A stretch of 64,000 nucleotides of DNA from Verticiella sediminum (GTDB taxonomy: Bacteria > Pseudomonadota > Gammaproteobacteria > Burkholderiales > Burkholderiaceae_B), in contig NZ_VLTJ01000003.1 in the NCBI RefSeq assembly GCF_007558815.1, forward strand, positions 1-64,000. The letters are read 5' to 3'. Below are positions 8,009-17,460 of the stretch, piece after piece. The first letter of the stretch is position 1; every line of letters starts with the position of its first letter. The position numbers and the translations under genes were made by a program. The notes under the pieces are model-generated. The model had not been told where the DNA came from. It was given only the letters and a program-made list of their open reading frames with translations, and did no database searches.

Positions 8009-8723
8009 CCTGAAGGCCAACTACGGCACGCATACCGTCCTCGAGCGCATCAACCTCGACGTCGAGAAAGGCGAGATCATCAGCCTGATCGGCCCGTCGG
8101 GATCGGGCAAGAGCACGCTGCTGCGCGTGCTGATGGGGCTGCTGCCGCCGATCTCGGGCGGGGTCCGCGTCGACGGCCGCAGCCTGGACTACGCCAATCC
8201 GGCCCAACTGCGCGAGATCCGCGCCAGCATGGCGATCGTCTTCCAGCAGTACAACCTGTTCCAGAACATGAGCGTGCTCGAGAACGTCTGTGTCGCTCCC
8301 GTCAAAGTGCAGCGGCGCGCGCGCAAGGAAGTCGAGGAGCTGGCGGTGCGCCTGCTCACCAAGGTCGGCATGGGCAACAAGCTCGATGCCTACCCCGACC
8401 AGCTTTCGGGCGGCCAGCAGCAGCGCGTGGCGATCGCCCGGGCGCTCGCGCTGCAACCCTCGATCATGCTGCTCGACGAGGTGACCGCGGCGCTCGACCC
8501 GGAGCTGGTGAACGAGGTGCTGGACACGGTGCGCATGCTGGCCGCCGACGGCATGACCTTGTTCATCGTGTCGCACGAAATGGGCTTCGTACGCGAAGTC
8601 TCGAGCAAGGTGGTGTTCATGGACGGCGGCCACATCGTCGAATCAGGCACGCCGCGCGAGCTGTTCGACAACCCGCAGCACGCCAGGACCCGGGAGTTCG
8701 TCGGCAAGATCCTGCGCCACTGA
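7986..8723 (+). CDS. Amino acid ABC transporter ATP-binding protein
   Basis: A 245-residue ATPase with Walker A GPSGSGKST (residues 36-44), signature LSGGQQQR near residue 139, and Walker B MLLDEVTAALDP. It energises the two permeases. The start appears to be TTG at 7986: GGAGG at 7975-7979 sits 6 bases upstream, no ATG gives a full N-terminus, and PQLEIHDLKANYG matches family N-termini. Closest in type to GlnQ/HisP. Confidence 0.93.
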   Translation: MPQLEIHDLKANYGTHTVLERINLDVEKGEIISLIGPSGSGKSTLLRVLMGLLPPISGGVRVDGRSLDYANPAQLREIRASMAIVFQQYNLFQNMSVLENVCVAPVKVQRRARKEVEELAVRLLTKVGMGNKLDAYPDQLSGGQQQRVAIARALALQPSIMLLDEVTAALDPELVNEVLDTVRMLAADGMTLFIVSHEMGFVREVSSKVVFMDGGHIVESGTPRELFDNPQHARTREFVGKILRH

Positions 8724-8747
8724 CTCCACCGCCCCGGGGGCCGCGGC

Positions 8748-9509
8748 TCAGGGCTCCACGGCGCTCACCAGGCCATGGCTCAGGCGCGACAGTGTGTAGC
8801 GCCCCAGACGGCGCAGATGCGCCGTCACGGCGGCTTCGGCGGCCTGCGCATCGCCGTTCAGATAGGCCGCGAGGATGGCCAGGTGCTCTTCCCGATCCTC
8901 CTCGATGCGCTGGAACGGGTCGACCACCTCGAACAGCCGGCACAGCACGCGCAGGTGGGCGATGGTGTCCGCCAGCATCTCGTTGCCCGAGGCGCGTGCG
9001 AACACGCTGTGGATCTGATCGTCCGCCTGCCAGTGGCTCGCGCTCTGCTGCGCCGAGTCCAGCCCCTCGATGTGCCTGCGCAGCGCCTCGATCTGTGCTT
9101 CGGGCACGCGCCCCATGGCCAGGCCGATCGCCTGGGACTCGAGGCGCTCGCGCACCTGCAGGCACTGGAAATAGTGCGCAGCGGTGATCCTGCGCACCGC
9201 GTACGAGCGCGCATTGGCGCGCACGAGCAGGCCTTCGCCTTCGAGCCGCAGCATGGCTTCGCGCAGCGGGGTTCGCGACATCTGCAGGCGCTCGGCCATG
9301 CGGCCCTCGACCAGCACCTCGCCGCCGCTCAGCTCGCGCTCGAGAATGAACCGGCGCAGCATGGTGTAGGCGCGGTCGGTCAGGTTGGCGGGAGCGTCCG
9401 TTGCCGCGGCCGGCGCGTCGGTTGCGGCAGTTGCCGCAGGACGCGAACTCGCGCGGGCAGCCTTTTTTGCAGGCTTGGCTCTGCCGGTCGTCTTGCGTGA
9501 TGTACTCAT
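8748..9509 (-). CDS. GntR-family transcriptional regulator, FCD domain
   Basis: A 253-residue regulator. Residues 1-41 are an Ala/Lys-rich low-complexity extension. The winged helix follows (LTDRAYTMLRRFI through RMAERLQMSRTPLREAMLRLEGEGLL), then an all-helical FCD ligand domain carrying the metal-binding pattern D-x3-H (DDQIHSVF) and later histidines (EEHLAIL, TAHL). Convergent with the ABC operon, it is the likely local repressor, responding to a carboxylate or amino acid substrate. The alanine-rich tail is unusual in length. Confidence 0.87.
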   Translation of the reverse strand: MSTSRKTTGRAKPAKKAARASSRPAATAATDAPAAATDAPANLTDRAYTMLRRFILERELSGGEVLVEGRMAERLQMSRTPLREAMLRLEGEGLLVRANARSYAVRRITAAHYFQCLQVRERLESQAIGLAMGRVPEAQIEALRRHIEGLDSAQQSASHWQADDQIHSVFARASGNEMLADTIAHLRVLCRLFEVVDPFQRIEEDREEHLAILAAYLNGDAQAAEAAVTAHLRRLGRYTLSRLSHGLVSAVEP

Positions 9510-9591
9510 TGTCTACGAATTGTCCAATTTCCGTATTCCATAGCATTGCCCCGGAATTGGCAACAGGCGCGCAGGCCGCCCGCGCCCGCGG

Positions 9592-10473
9592 TCAGCGCGC
9601 GGGCGGCGCGTTCAGGCGGCCGGCGCTTTCGAACAGCGCCGTCATCAGGGCATGCGCCGGATGGTCGGCGTCGGCCCGGCCCAGGACCACGAACTCGATG
9701 TCGCCCAGCGGCGGCAGCCCCGCCGCGGGCGGCACCACCGAGAGCCCGGCCGGCAGCAGGCGGCGCGAATGCGGCACGAACCCCAGGCCGGCCAGGGCGG
9801 CCGCGCGCAGCCCGCTCAGACTGCTGCTGGTGCACACGATCTTCCAGGCGCGCCCCGCGGCCTCCAGCGCATCCAGCGCCTGCGCCCGCGTGATGCTGGG
9901 CGGCGGGTACATGATGAGCGGCACGGGCTGGTCCGGATCGGGCCGCACGTCGGCCGGCCCGACCCAGGCCAGTTCTTCGCGCCAGACCCGTTGGCCGCGC
10001 GGGTCGTCCCGGCCCTTCTTGGCGAAGATCACGTCCAGCGCCCCGGCATCGAACTGTTCGCGCAGCAGGCCGCTCAGGCCGATCACCAGTGCCAGCTCGA
10101 CCTCGGCGTGGCGCGCGCGAAAATCCGCCAGCACGGCCGAGAGGCCGGATAGCGCGAAATCCTCGGAGATGCCCAGCCGCACCAGGCCGCGCAGCGTGCG
10201 GCCGGCAAAGGCGCTCTTGAGCCGCGCGCTGGCCGTGAGCACCTCGCGCGCGAACGGGATCAGCGTCGCGCCCTGGACGGTCAGCGCGACCGAATGCGTA
10301 TCGCGCATGAAGAGCCGGCAATCGAGCTGCGCCTCCAGCCGCGACACCTGCTGGCTGACGGTGGACTGGCGCGTGCCCAGGCGGCGCGCCGCCGCGGTGA
10401 AGCTGCGGCTGTCGGCGACAGCCAGGAACGTCTGCAGCAGTTCCGGGTCGGGCAGGCGATCTGTCTTATCCAT
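9592..10473 (-). CDS. LysR-family transcriptional regulator
   Basis: A 293-residue LTTR with the N-terminal helix-turn-helix FLAVADSRSFTAAARRLGTRQSTVSQQVSRLEAQL (a typical LTTR pattern in which RQSTVS contacts DNA) and a C-terminal effector domain. ATG at 10473 is chosen because an upstream in-frame GTG would put the candidate operator inside the gene. Divergent transcription from the BASS transporter gene makes that gene its likely target. Confidence 0.88.
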   Translation of the reverse strand: MDKTDRLPDPELLQTFLAVADSRSFTAAARRLGTRQSTVSQQVSRLEAQLDCRLFMRDTHSVALTVQGATLIPFAREVLTASARLKSAFAGRTLRGLVRLGISEDFALSGLSAVLADFRARHAEVELALVIGLSGLLREQFDAGALDVIFAKKGRDDPRGQRVWREELAWVGPADVRPDPDQPVPLIMYPPPSITRAQALDALEAAGRAWKIVCTSSSLSGLRAAALAGLGFVPHSRRLLPAGLSVVPPAAGLPPLGDIEFVVLGRADADHPAHALMTALFESAGRLNAPPAR

Positions 10474-10476
10474 TTT

Positions 10477-10495
10477 CGTGATAACAGAAAACACG
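10477..10495. promoter_or_regulatory. Candidate LysR operator
   Basis: CGTG-N11-CACG inverted repeat in the 111-base divergent space between the LysR gene and the BASS transporter gene, in an AT-rich patch. The spacing fits an LTTR site. Prediction is by eye only. Confidence 0.35.
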
Positions 10496-10584
10496 GTGAT
10501 AGGGATTCCAAATCATAACCCGCGGTGCTAAGGTCTCGGCTTTGCCTTTGGGGGCGCATCGCCCCATCCTCCGGGATCGCCGCC

Positions 10585-11610
10585 ATGCAAGCCCTGCTCA
10601 AGAAACTCCGGATCGACCCTTATCTCCTGCTGCTGGCGGGCACCGTCGCGCTGGCCGCGGTGTTGCCCGTGCAGGGCCGGGCCGCCGAGGTCTTCGGCTA
10701 CGTCACCTACGCGGCAATCGCCCTGCTCTTCTTCCTGTACGGCGCCAAGCTGTCGCTGCAGTCGATCGGCCAGGGCCTGCTGCATTGGCGGCTGCAGGGC
10801 CTCGTGTTCCTCTTCACCTACGCGGTCTTCCCGCTGCTGGGCCTGGGCATCGCCTTTCTCGGGCGCGGCCACGTCGCGGACGAGCTGCTCACCGGCCTCG
10901 TCTACGTCTCGCTGCTGCCCTCGACCGTGCAATCCTCGATCGCCTTCACCTCGATCGCGCGCGGCAACGTCCCGGGCGCGCTGACCAGCGCCAGCGTGTC
11001 GAACCTGGTGGGCGTGGTCATCACCCCGCTGCTCGTCGCCGCGGTCCTGGGCGCGCATACCGGCGGCTTCAACCTGCAATCGCTCGTCGACATCGCCGTC
11101 CAGCTACTGCTGCCCTTCGCCGTCGGCCAACTGTGCCGCCGCTGGCTCGCCCCTGTGCTCAAGGCCCATCCCAGGCTCACCCTGTCGGTGGACCGCGGCG
11201 CCATCCTGCTCGTCGTGTACTCGGCCTTCAGCGCCGGCATGGTCGCGGGCATCTGGTCCAGCGTGCGCCCGGCCGACCTCGCCTGGGTGATCGGCTTGTG
11301 CGTGCTGCTGCTGGCCATCGTGCTCTGGCTGACCACCTTCCTCGGCCGCCACCTGGGGTTCAATCGGGCCGATCGCATCACGCTCGCCTTCTGCGGCTCC
11401 AAGAAGAGCATGGCCACCGGCATCCCGATGGCCGGCATCCTCTTTGCCGGCCCCGCCGTCCCCCTGATCGTGCTGCCGCTGATGCTGTTCCACCAGATCC
11501 AGCTCTTTGCCTGCGCCTTCCTGGCCCAGCGCTGGGCGCGCGAAGCCGATCTGGCCGAGGCCCGCGAGGCCGCCGACGGCGCACCGGCGGCGCGCTCGCC
11601 GGCCGCCTGA
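10585..11610 (+). CDS. Bile acid:sodium symporter (BASS/YfeH family) transporter
   Basis: A 341-residue membrane protein with about ten hydrophobic helices. It has the duplicated BASS-fold features: LLPSTVQSSIAFTSIARGNVPGA after helix 4 and FCGSKKSMATGIPMAG after helix 8, the crossing segments that bind sodium and substrate. The family carries organic anions. LysR control and the catabolic surroundings suggest import of a carboxylate or similar anion, but the substrate is not shown. ATG at 10585 fits a cytoplasmic N-terminus before the first helix. Confidence 0.88.
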   Translation: MQALLKKLRIDPYLLLLAGTVALAAVLPVQGRAAEVFGYVTYAAIALLFFLYGAKLSLQSIGQGLLHWRLQGLVFLFTYAVFPLLGLGIAFLGRGHVADELLTGLVYVSLLPSTVQSSIAFTSIARGNVPGALTSASVSNLVGVVITPLLVAAVLGAHTGGFNLQSLVDIAVQLLLPFAVGQLCRRWLAPVLKAHPRLTLSVDRGAILLVVYSAFSAGMVAGIWSSVRPADLAWVIGLCVLLLAIVLWLTTFLGRHLGFNRADRITLAFCGSKKSMATGIPMAGILFAGPAVPLIVLPLMLFHQIQLFACAFLAQRWAREADLAEAREAADGAPAARSPAA

Positions 11611-11618
11611 GCGCCGGC

Positions 11619-11631
11619 GGCCGTAACGGCC
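11619..11631. terminator. Small hairpin between convergent genes
   Basis: GGCCG-TAA-CGGCC in the 24-base gap between the BASS transporter and the convergent ada-like gene. It is short and lacks a T-run; a weak bidirectional terminator at best. Confidence 0.25.
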
Positions 11632-11634
11632 TGT

Positions 11635-12711
<1,077 letters not shown>

Positions 12712-12758
12712 GATGTCGTCGTCCCGACGTTTGTCGACGGGACCAGCTTAGGCATGAT

Positions 12759-12792
12759 TTCAACCGCAAGAACCCCGTTTCTTGCGGTTGAA
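12759..12792. repeat. 14-bp perfect inverted repeat between ada and a Bug receptor gene
   Basis: TTCAACCGCAAGAA (12759-12772) and TTCTTGCGGTTGAA (12779-12792) pair perfectly around a 6-base loop. It lies 48-81 bases upstream of ada and 58 bases past the stop of the Bug gene, both on the minus strand. There is no T-run, and it could serve as an operator, a terminator of the Bug gene, or both. Confidence 0.75.
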
Positions 12793-12794
12793 TT
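12782..12794 (-). promoter_or_regulatory. Candidate Ada box
   Basis: Read toward ada on the minus strand, the sequence is AAT-TCAACC-GCAA, which matches the AAT-N6-GCAA element recognised by methylated Ada in E. coli. It overlaps the right arm of the inverted repeat and lies about 70 bases upstream of the start codon, a suitable distance for activation. Confidence 0.5.
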
Positions 12795-12850
12795 CTATCC
12801 GCACGACGTGGGCGCGTCCCGCCGCCCGCCCCCAGGCAAACCTGGCACCG

Positions 12851-13837
12851 TCAGCGCTGCTCCACGCTCACATCCGCCGCGACCTGCGCGACGGGCGCCT
12901 TGAAGCGGGACAGCCCGGCCGCGACTTCCGCCGCGATGTCGGCCCCGCTCACCGGCCACAGCTCGGTAGTGCCGAGCTTGGCCACGAAATCGGTCAGCCC
13001 GGGGCTCGTCAGTGCCTTGTGCAGGTCGGCTTCCAGCCTGCGGGCATGCTCGGCGGGCGTGCCGGCGCGCACCGCGAGCGCGGTCCACAGGGCGAAATCG
13101 AAATCGACGCCGGATTCGTGGATGGTGGGCACCCCGGGCAACAGGGGCAGGCGCTGCGGTGCGGCGACGGCCAGGGCACGCAGCTTGCCGGCGTTCTGCA
13201 GGGGCACGATCGGCGTGGTGTCCACCAGCGCCACGTCCAGCACGCCGCCCACCAGGTCGTTCAGTATCTGCGGGAAGCTCTTGTAGCTGATCTGCAGGAA
13301 GCGGCTGTCCAGGCGGCTGCCCAGCAGGGTGGCGCCGACGCGATACGACAGGCCCGACGTCCCCAGCGACACGGTGTCTCGCCCCGCGCGGACCGCCGCG
13401 GCGAGTTCGGCGAAGTTGCCGAACCGCGAATCGGGCCCGGTGACGAGGGTGGTCCAGGAGCGGAAGACGCCGGTCAAGGGCAGCAGGTCGGACGGCTGGT
13501 ACGGCAGGTCGCTGCGCAGAAGCGGGTTGAACACCATGGGCTGGGGACCGATCAGCAGCATGGTGTAGCCGTCGGCGGGCGCGCTCAGCAGCGACTGCAT
13601 GGCGATCAGGCCGTCCGCGCCGGGCCTGTTGTCGACCACCACCGGCTGGCCGATGATGGCGGACAGATGTTCGGCGATGGCGCGTCCGAGGGTATCCCCG
13701 CCGCCGCCCGTGCCCACCGGCAGGACCATGCGCACGGCGCGCGACGGGTAGTCGTTGGCCCGCACCGCAAGCGCGGGACACAGGGCTGAGGCGGCCAGCA
13801 GGAATTGCATCCGGCGGCGAGTGAGTCGGCCATGCAT
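12851..13837 (-). CDS. Bug-family (TctC-type) tripartite tricarboxylate transporter binding protein
   Basis: A 328-residue periplasmic binding protein. The export signal (LTRRRMQFLLAASALCPALA) is followed by the Bug motif region (MVLPVGTGGGGDTLGRAIAEHL) and VVVDNRPGADG. Bug proteins bind carboxylates in an open cleft; no TctA/TctB membrane genes are nearby, as usual for orphan Bugs. The start at 13837 has AAGGAG 7 bases upstream. It follows the MaoC-like gene by 96 bases on the same strand and is probably co-transcribed. The GTGGGGD stretch is a variant of the usual PFPPGGxxD loop. Confidence 0.9.
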   Translation of the reverse strand: MHGRLTRRRMQFLLAASALCPALAVRANDYPSRAVRMVLPVGTGGGGDTLGRAIAEHLSAIIGQPVVVDNRPGADGLIAMQSLLSAPADGYTMLLIGPQPMVFNPLLRSDLPYQPSDLLPLTGVFRSWTTLVTGPDSRFGNFAELAAAVRAGRDTVSLGTSGLSYRVGATLLGSRLDSRFLQISYKSFPQILNDLVGGVLDVALVDTTPIVPLQNAGKLRALAVAAPQRLPLLPGVPTIHESGVDFDFALWTALAVRAGTPAEHARRLEADLHKALTSPGLTDFVAKLGTTELWPVSGADIAAEVAAGLSRFKAPVAQVAADVSVEQR

Positions 13838-13933
13838 GTCTTTGTCTCCTTTTTTGTCATGTCGTTTTGGCAACGTGCGGGCGCGCTCCCGGGTGTCGGC
13901 CTTCGTCCCCCCGGCGACGAAGGCCCATGCGCG

Positions 13934-14437
13934 CTAAGGCCGGCCCGCGGCCACGGCCGGCGGCCCGGCACCCGCGTCCGGCGGACAGCGCACCAGCCGC
14001 AGCGCGGTGTAGGTCAGCACGGTCTCGCCGCGCTGGTTGAGCACGTCGATGCGCGAGCGCAGCAGCGCACGGCCCGGCTTGGACGTCGTCTTGCGTTCGA
14101 TCGCTTCGCATTCGACGTGGATCGTGTCGCCCACCCGGCTCGGCGCCTTGACGACGAGGGTGGCTTCCAGGAAGGCCAGCCCGATGCCTTCCATGGTCGG
14201 CTTGGCGAGCCCTTCCGCGTAGGCGTACACCAGGGCGCCGGGCACCACGCGGCCGGCGATCGCGCCGTGTTCGCGGTCGCCCGGCTCAACGCTGGTGAAC
14301 AGCCCCTCGGTCAGCCAGCTCGCGTTGACGAAGTTGACGAGGTCGGTCTCGGTCAGGGTGCGGCCGCGCGAGCGGTAGCGCAGCCCGGGGGCCAGATCGT
14401 CCCAGCGGAGCGCCCGGTCCATCATCTGCATGTCCAT
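13934..14437 (-). CDS. MaoC-like hotdog-fold dehydratase domain protein
   Basis: A 167-residue protein with the pattern LTETDLVNFVNASWLTEGLF, GRVVPGALVYAYAEGL and VGDTIHVECEAIERK, which is typical of MaoC/(R)-hydratase-like hotdog proteins. The classical D-x-N-P-x-H catalytic loop is not clearly conserved (region reads EPGDREHG), so activity as an enoyl-CoA hydratase is uncertain. It may act on a mesaconyl- or methacrylyl-type CoA ester. GGAGACAGGG precedes the start. It heads a two-gene unit with the Bug receptor and diverges from the LuxR regulator. Confidence 0.78.
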   Translation of the reverse strand: MDMQMMDRALRWDDLAPGLRYRSRGRTLTETDLVNFVNASWLTEGLFTSVEPGDREHGAIAGRVVPGALVYAYAEGLAKPTMEGIGLAFLEATLVVKAPSRVGDTIHVECEAIERKTTSKPGRALLRSRIDVLNQRGETVLTYTALRLVRCPPDAGAGPPAVAAGRP

Positions 14438-14644
14438 ATGTCTGCCCTGTCTCCATCTGCGCCGCACCGGTGCAGCGTGGCCACGGGCCTGAGCGCAAGC
14501 CCCATTTTGTGGCGAGGAAGCTCCCTTCAGGCGGGAGCGACTCACAGGGATTCTGTCCACGCCCCGACCGGCACGCACCCCCCGTGGCGGGTGGTGGTGG
14601 TCGCTCGCGGCGCGGCCGGGCCGAACGCACCGTATCATGGTCCG

Positions 14645-17398
14645 ATGACCTTCCAGCACACCAGCCCGGAGACATCCGAAAGGCCGGCTGCCGCGCTCGC
14701 GGACCCGCTGGCGTCCACGCGCTTCATCGCGCCGCGCCTGCCCGCCGGACTGATGCCGCGCGCGACACTGGTGGAGCGGCTCACGCAGGCCAGGCGCAAG
14801 CGCTGCGTGGTGCTCCAGGGGCCGCCCGGATGCGGCAAGACGTCGGCGCTGCTGGCGCTGCGCCGCGCGCTCATGACCCACGGCTTCGAGGTGGCGTGGC
14901 TCTCGCTGGCCGCGGATGACAACGACCTTGGCACCTTTCTGCAGGGGCTGCTGGCCAGCGTGGCGCAGGTCGATGCGGCGGTGGTGCGCAACGCCTGGCT
15001 GCTGGCCAGCGGCGGGCAGCGCGATGCCCAGGCGGCCGAGCACCTGGCCATCGTGCTGGCGCAGGATCTGGCCCGCCGCGAGGGCGAGCTGGTGCTGATG
15101 CTCGACGACGCGCACCAGCTCGCCGACGGCGCCGCGCTGCAGACGCTGCAATGGCTGCTCGACTACGCGCCACCCTCGTTCCATCTGGTGCTGGCCTCGC
15201 GCGAGGCGCCGCGCCACCCGCTGGGCACCGCCATCGCGCGGCTGCGGCAACTGCACGCGGTGGCGGACTTCCTGCCGGAGGACCTGCGCTTCACGGCCAC
15301 CGAGTCGGCGCAGTTCCTGCGCGAGCGGGTCGCCGGCATCACGCACGAGGAGGCCATGCGCCTGCACGAACGCACCGACGGCTGGATCGCCGGCCTGCAG
15401 TTGCTGAGCGTGCACTTTCAGGACCAGGACGATTCGGCCCGGGAAATGCCGCTGAAGGATGCGGGCGGATTCGCAGCCTATTTCGAGCGCAACGTCTTGG
15501 CGAACATGTCCGCCGGCGAGCTGGATCTGCTCACCCGGGCTTCGGCCTGCCCCCGCTTTTGTGCCGACCTTTGCTACGTCCTTCTCGAGGCACGCGAGAG
15601 CGCCGCGCGGATTGAGCAGCGGCTCGGTGCGCTGGACCGCGCGCGGTTTTTCATCCATCACGAACAGGAGCCGGGCCAGGAAAGCTGGTGGCGCCTGCAT
15701 CCCCTGCTGCGGGAAGTGCTCAACGGGCGGCTGCAGGCGCTGCCCGGGCACGAGCAGCGGCAGTTGCACCGACGGGCCTGGCGCTGGTTCGCCGGCCGTG
15801 GCAGCATGGCCGAGGCGGTGCGCCATGCCGTGCTCGCGGACGAGGGCGAGGCGGCGGCACACATGGTCGAATCCTGTGCCCGCCGGCTGTTGAGCCGGGG
15901 CGAGTTCACGCAGATGAGTTCGCTGCTGGCGCGCCTGCCGGCCGGGCTGGTCGAGCAGCGCATCGGCCTGCGGTTCGCCCGCGCGCACGTGCGCCTGAAC
16001 TGGCGCGAACTGGACGCGCTCGTAGCCGATTTCGCCGTCTTGGCGGACGAGCCGCTCGATGTCCTGCAGCGCGCCGAACTCGATCTGCTGCGCTGCGCAG
16101 CCGCGCTGCACCGGGACGATGTCGACCTGGCGGCACGGCTGCTGGCCGGGCTGGACGAACTGCCGCCCGGGGCCGACGCGCTGCTGGAATCGACCCGGGC
16201 CAACCTGTCGGCCTGGGTGCATCTGGCGCGCGGCGAGTTCGCGCTCGCGCGCGAGGTGCTCGGCGGCCGGGATGCGCGGCAGGGCAGCGCCGTGGCGTCC
16301 CTGACCGGCCTGTGCCTGCTGGGCCTGTCGCACACCCTGGAAGGCCGCATGGTCGATGCGGAGCATCTCTACCGGCAGGTCCTGGAAGCAGCCGACGGCC
16401 ACGGCGCCGGCGGGGTCCAGGTGTCCAACCTCGCCGCGGCGCTGCTGGGCGACGTGCTGTACGAGCTGGACGAACTCGAAGCGGCCTGCGCGCTGCTGGA
16501 TGCGCGCATGGACCTGATCGAGCACACAGGCATGCCGGAAGCCATTCTGCGGGGGGCGATGTCCCTGGCCAGCGCGCACTGGCTGTGCGGGCGCCGCCTG
16601 GAGGCCCTGGCCCAGTTGGACCGGCTGGAGGACTACGCCACGCGGCACGGACTGGGACGCCTGCAGGCGCATGCGCTATGCCTGCGCGTACGCCTGCAGC
16701 AGCAGCGTGGCCAGATGCTGGCCGTCTCGGATGCCCTGTGCCGGCTGGACGAACTGGTCGGCCGGCAAGCGCAGGCGCAGGACTCCGTCTCGCAGGAAAT
16801 CCGTCGCCTGGCCGAACAGGCGCAGATCGCCGTGCACCTGAACCGTGGCGAGTTCGAGGCGGCGGCCCAGGGCCTGCGCCGGTTGCTGGACCGGGTGCGG
16901 GCGGCGGGCCGCATGCGCCCCGCCGCGTCGCTGCTCGCGCAGCTAGCGCTGGTCGAACGCGCCCTGGGCCACGGCGAGGCGGCCGGGCCGATGCTGGTCG
17001 AAGCCCTGAGGCTGGCGCACCGGCTGGGGTTGCTGCGCATCGTGCTGGATACCTCGCGCCGGGTGCCGGGCGCGCTGCACGAATTGGTCGAATCGCGCAC
17101 GCTCGACCCCGTGCTCGATCACTACGCGCGCCGCCTGCTGGCCGTAGCCGCCCGGCAGCGGGCGCTGCCGAGCGCCGATGCCGCGGCGCCGGCGCGCACG
17201 GCCCCGGCCGAACCGCTGAAGGAACGCGAGCGGGAAATCCTGGGCCTGCTGGCGCAGGCGCTGCCCAACAAGAAGATCGCGCGCATCCTCGGGCTATCGC
17301 CCGAGACGGTGAAATGGCACCTCAAGAACATCTATGCCAAGCTGGGCGTCACCGCGCGGGATGCGGCGGTCGCGCGCGCCCGCGACCTGGAACTGTGA
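14645..17398 (+). CDS. MalT-like LuxR-family ATP-dependent transcriptional regulator
   Basis: A 917-residue STAND-type regulator. Walker A GPPGCGKTS lies at about residues 59-67 and Walker B LVLMLDDAHQL near 150. A long tetratricopeptide-like helical region senses the inducer (roughly 400-820), and a C-terminal LuxR helix-turn-helix follows (LKEREREILGLLAQALPNKKIARILGLSPETVKWHL). Size matches MalT/AcoK proteins (about 900). Such activators usually control nearby catabolic operons; the divergent MaoC/Bug unit and the convergent SDR-thiolase operon are candidates. ATG at 14645 is the first start that begins the conserved region. Confidence 0.9.
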   Translation: MTFQHTSPETSERPAAALADPLASTRFIAPRLPAGLMPRATLVERLTQARRKRCVVLQGPPGCGKTSALLALRRALMTHGFEVAWLSLAADDNDLGTFLQGLLASVAQVDAAVVRNAWLLASGGQRDAQAAEHLAIVLAQDLARREGELVLMLDDAHQLADGAALQTLQWLLDYAPPSFHLVLASREAPRHPLGTAIARLRQLHAVADFLPEDLRFTATESAQFLRERVAGITHEEAMRLHERTDGWIAGLQLLSVHFQDQDDSAREMPLKDAGGFAAYFERNVLANMSAGELDLLTRASACPRFCADLCYVLLEARESAARIEQRLGALDRARFFIHHEQEPGQESWWRLHPLLREVLNGRLQALPGHEQRQLHRRAWRWFAGRGSMAEAVRHAVLADEGEAAAHMVESCARRLLSRGEFTQMSSLLARLPAGLVEQRIGLRFARAHVRLNWRELDALVADFAVLADEPLDVLQRAELDLLRCAAALHRDDVDLAARLLAGLDELPPGADALLESTRANLSAWVHLARGEFALAREVLGGRDARQGSAVASLTGLCLLGLSHTLEGRMVDAEHLYRQVLEAADGHGAGGVQVSNLAAALLGDVLYELDELEAACALLDARMDLIEHTGMPEAILRGAMSLASAHWLCGRRLEALAQLDRLEDYATRHGLGRLQAHALCLRVRLQQQRGQMLAVSDALCRLDELVGRQAQAQDSVSQEIRRLAEQAQIAVHLNRGEFEAAAQGLRRLLDRVRAAGRMRPAASLLAQLALVERALGHGEAAGPMLVEALRLAHRLGLLRIVLDTSRRVPGALHELVESRTLDPVLDHYARRLLAVAARQRALPSADAAAPARTAPAEPLKEREREILGLLAQALPNKKIARILGLSPETVKWHLKNIYAKLGVTARDAAVARARDLEL

Positions 17399-17405
17399 GC
17401 ACCGA

Positions 17406-17435
17406 GCCCCCGGGTTGCCTTGCCGTCTCGGGGGC
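17406..17435. terminator. Hairpin between convergent LuxR and SDR genes
   Basis: GCCCCCG and CGGGGGC pair over 7 bases around a 16-base loop in the 62-base convergent gap. The loop is long and no T-run is present. Weak support. Confidence 0.3.
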
Positions 17436-17460
17436 GGGCCGGGCGTGGCCCTGGGGACGC

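Noticed and set aside
13934-16672. Long minus-strand frame running through the LuxR/MalT gene into the MaoC gene
   Set aside because: Only the last part (13934-14437) encodes a recognisable protein; the rest is a shadow of the MalT-like regulator.
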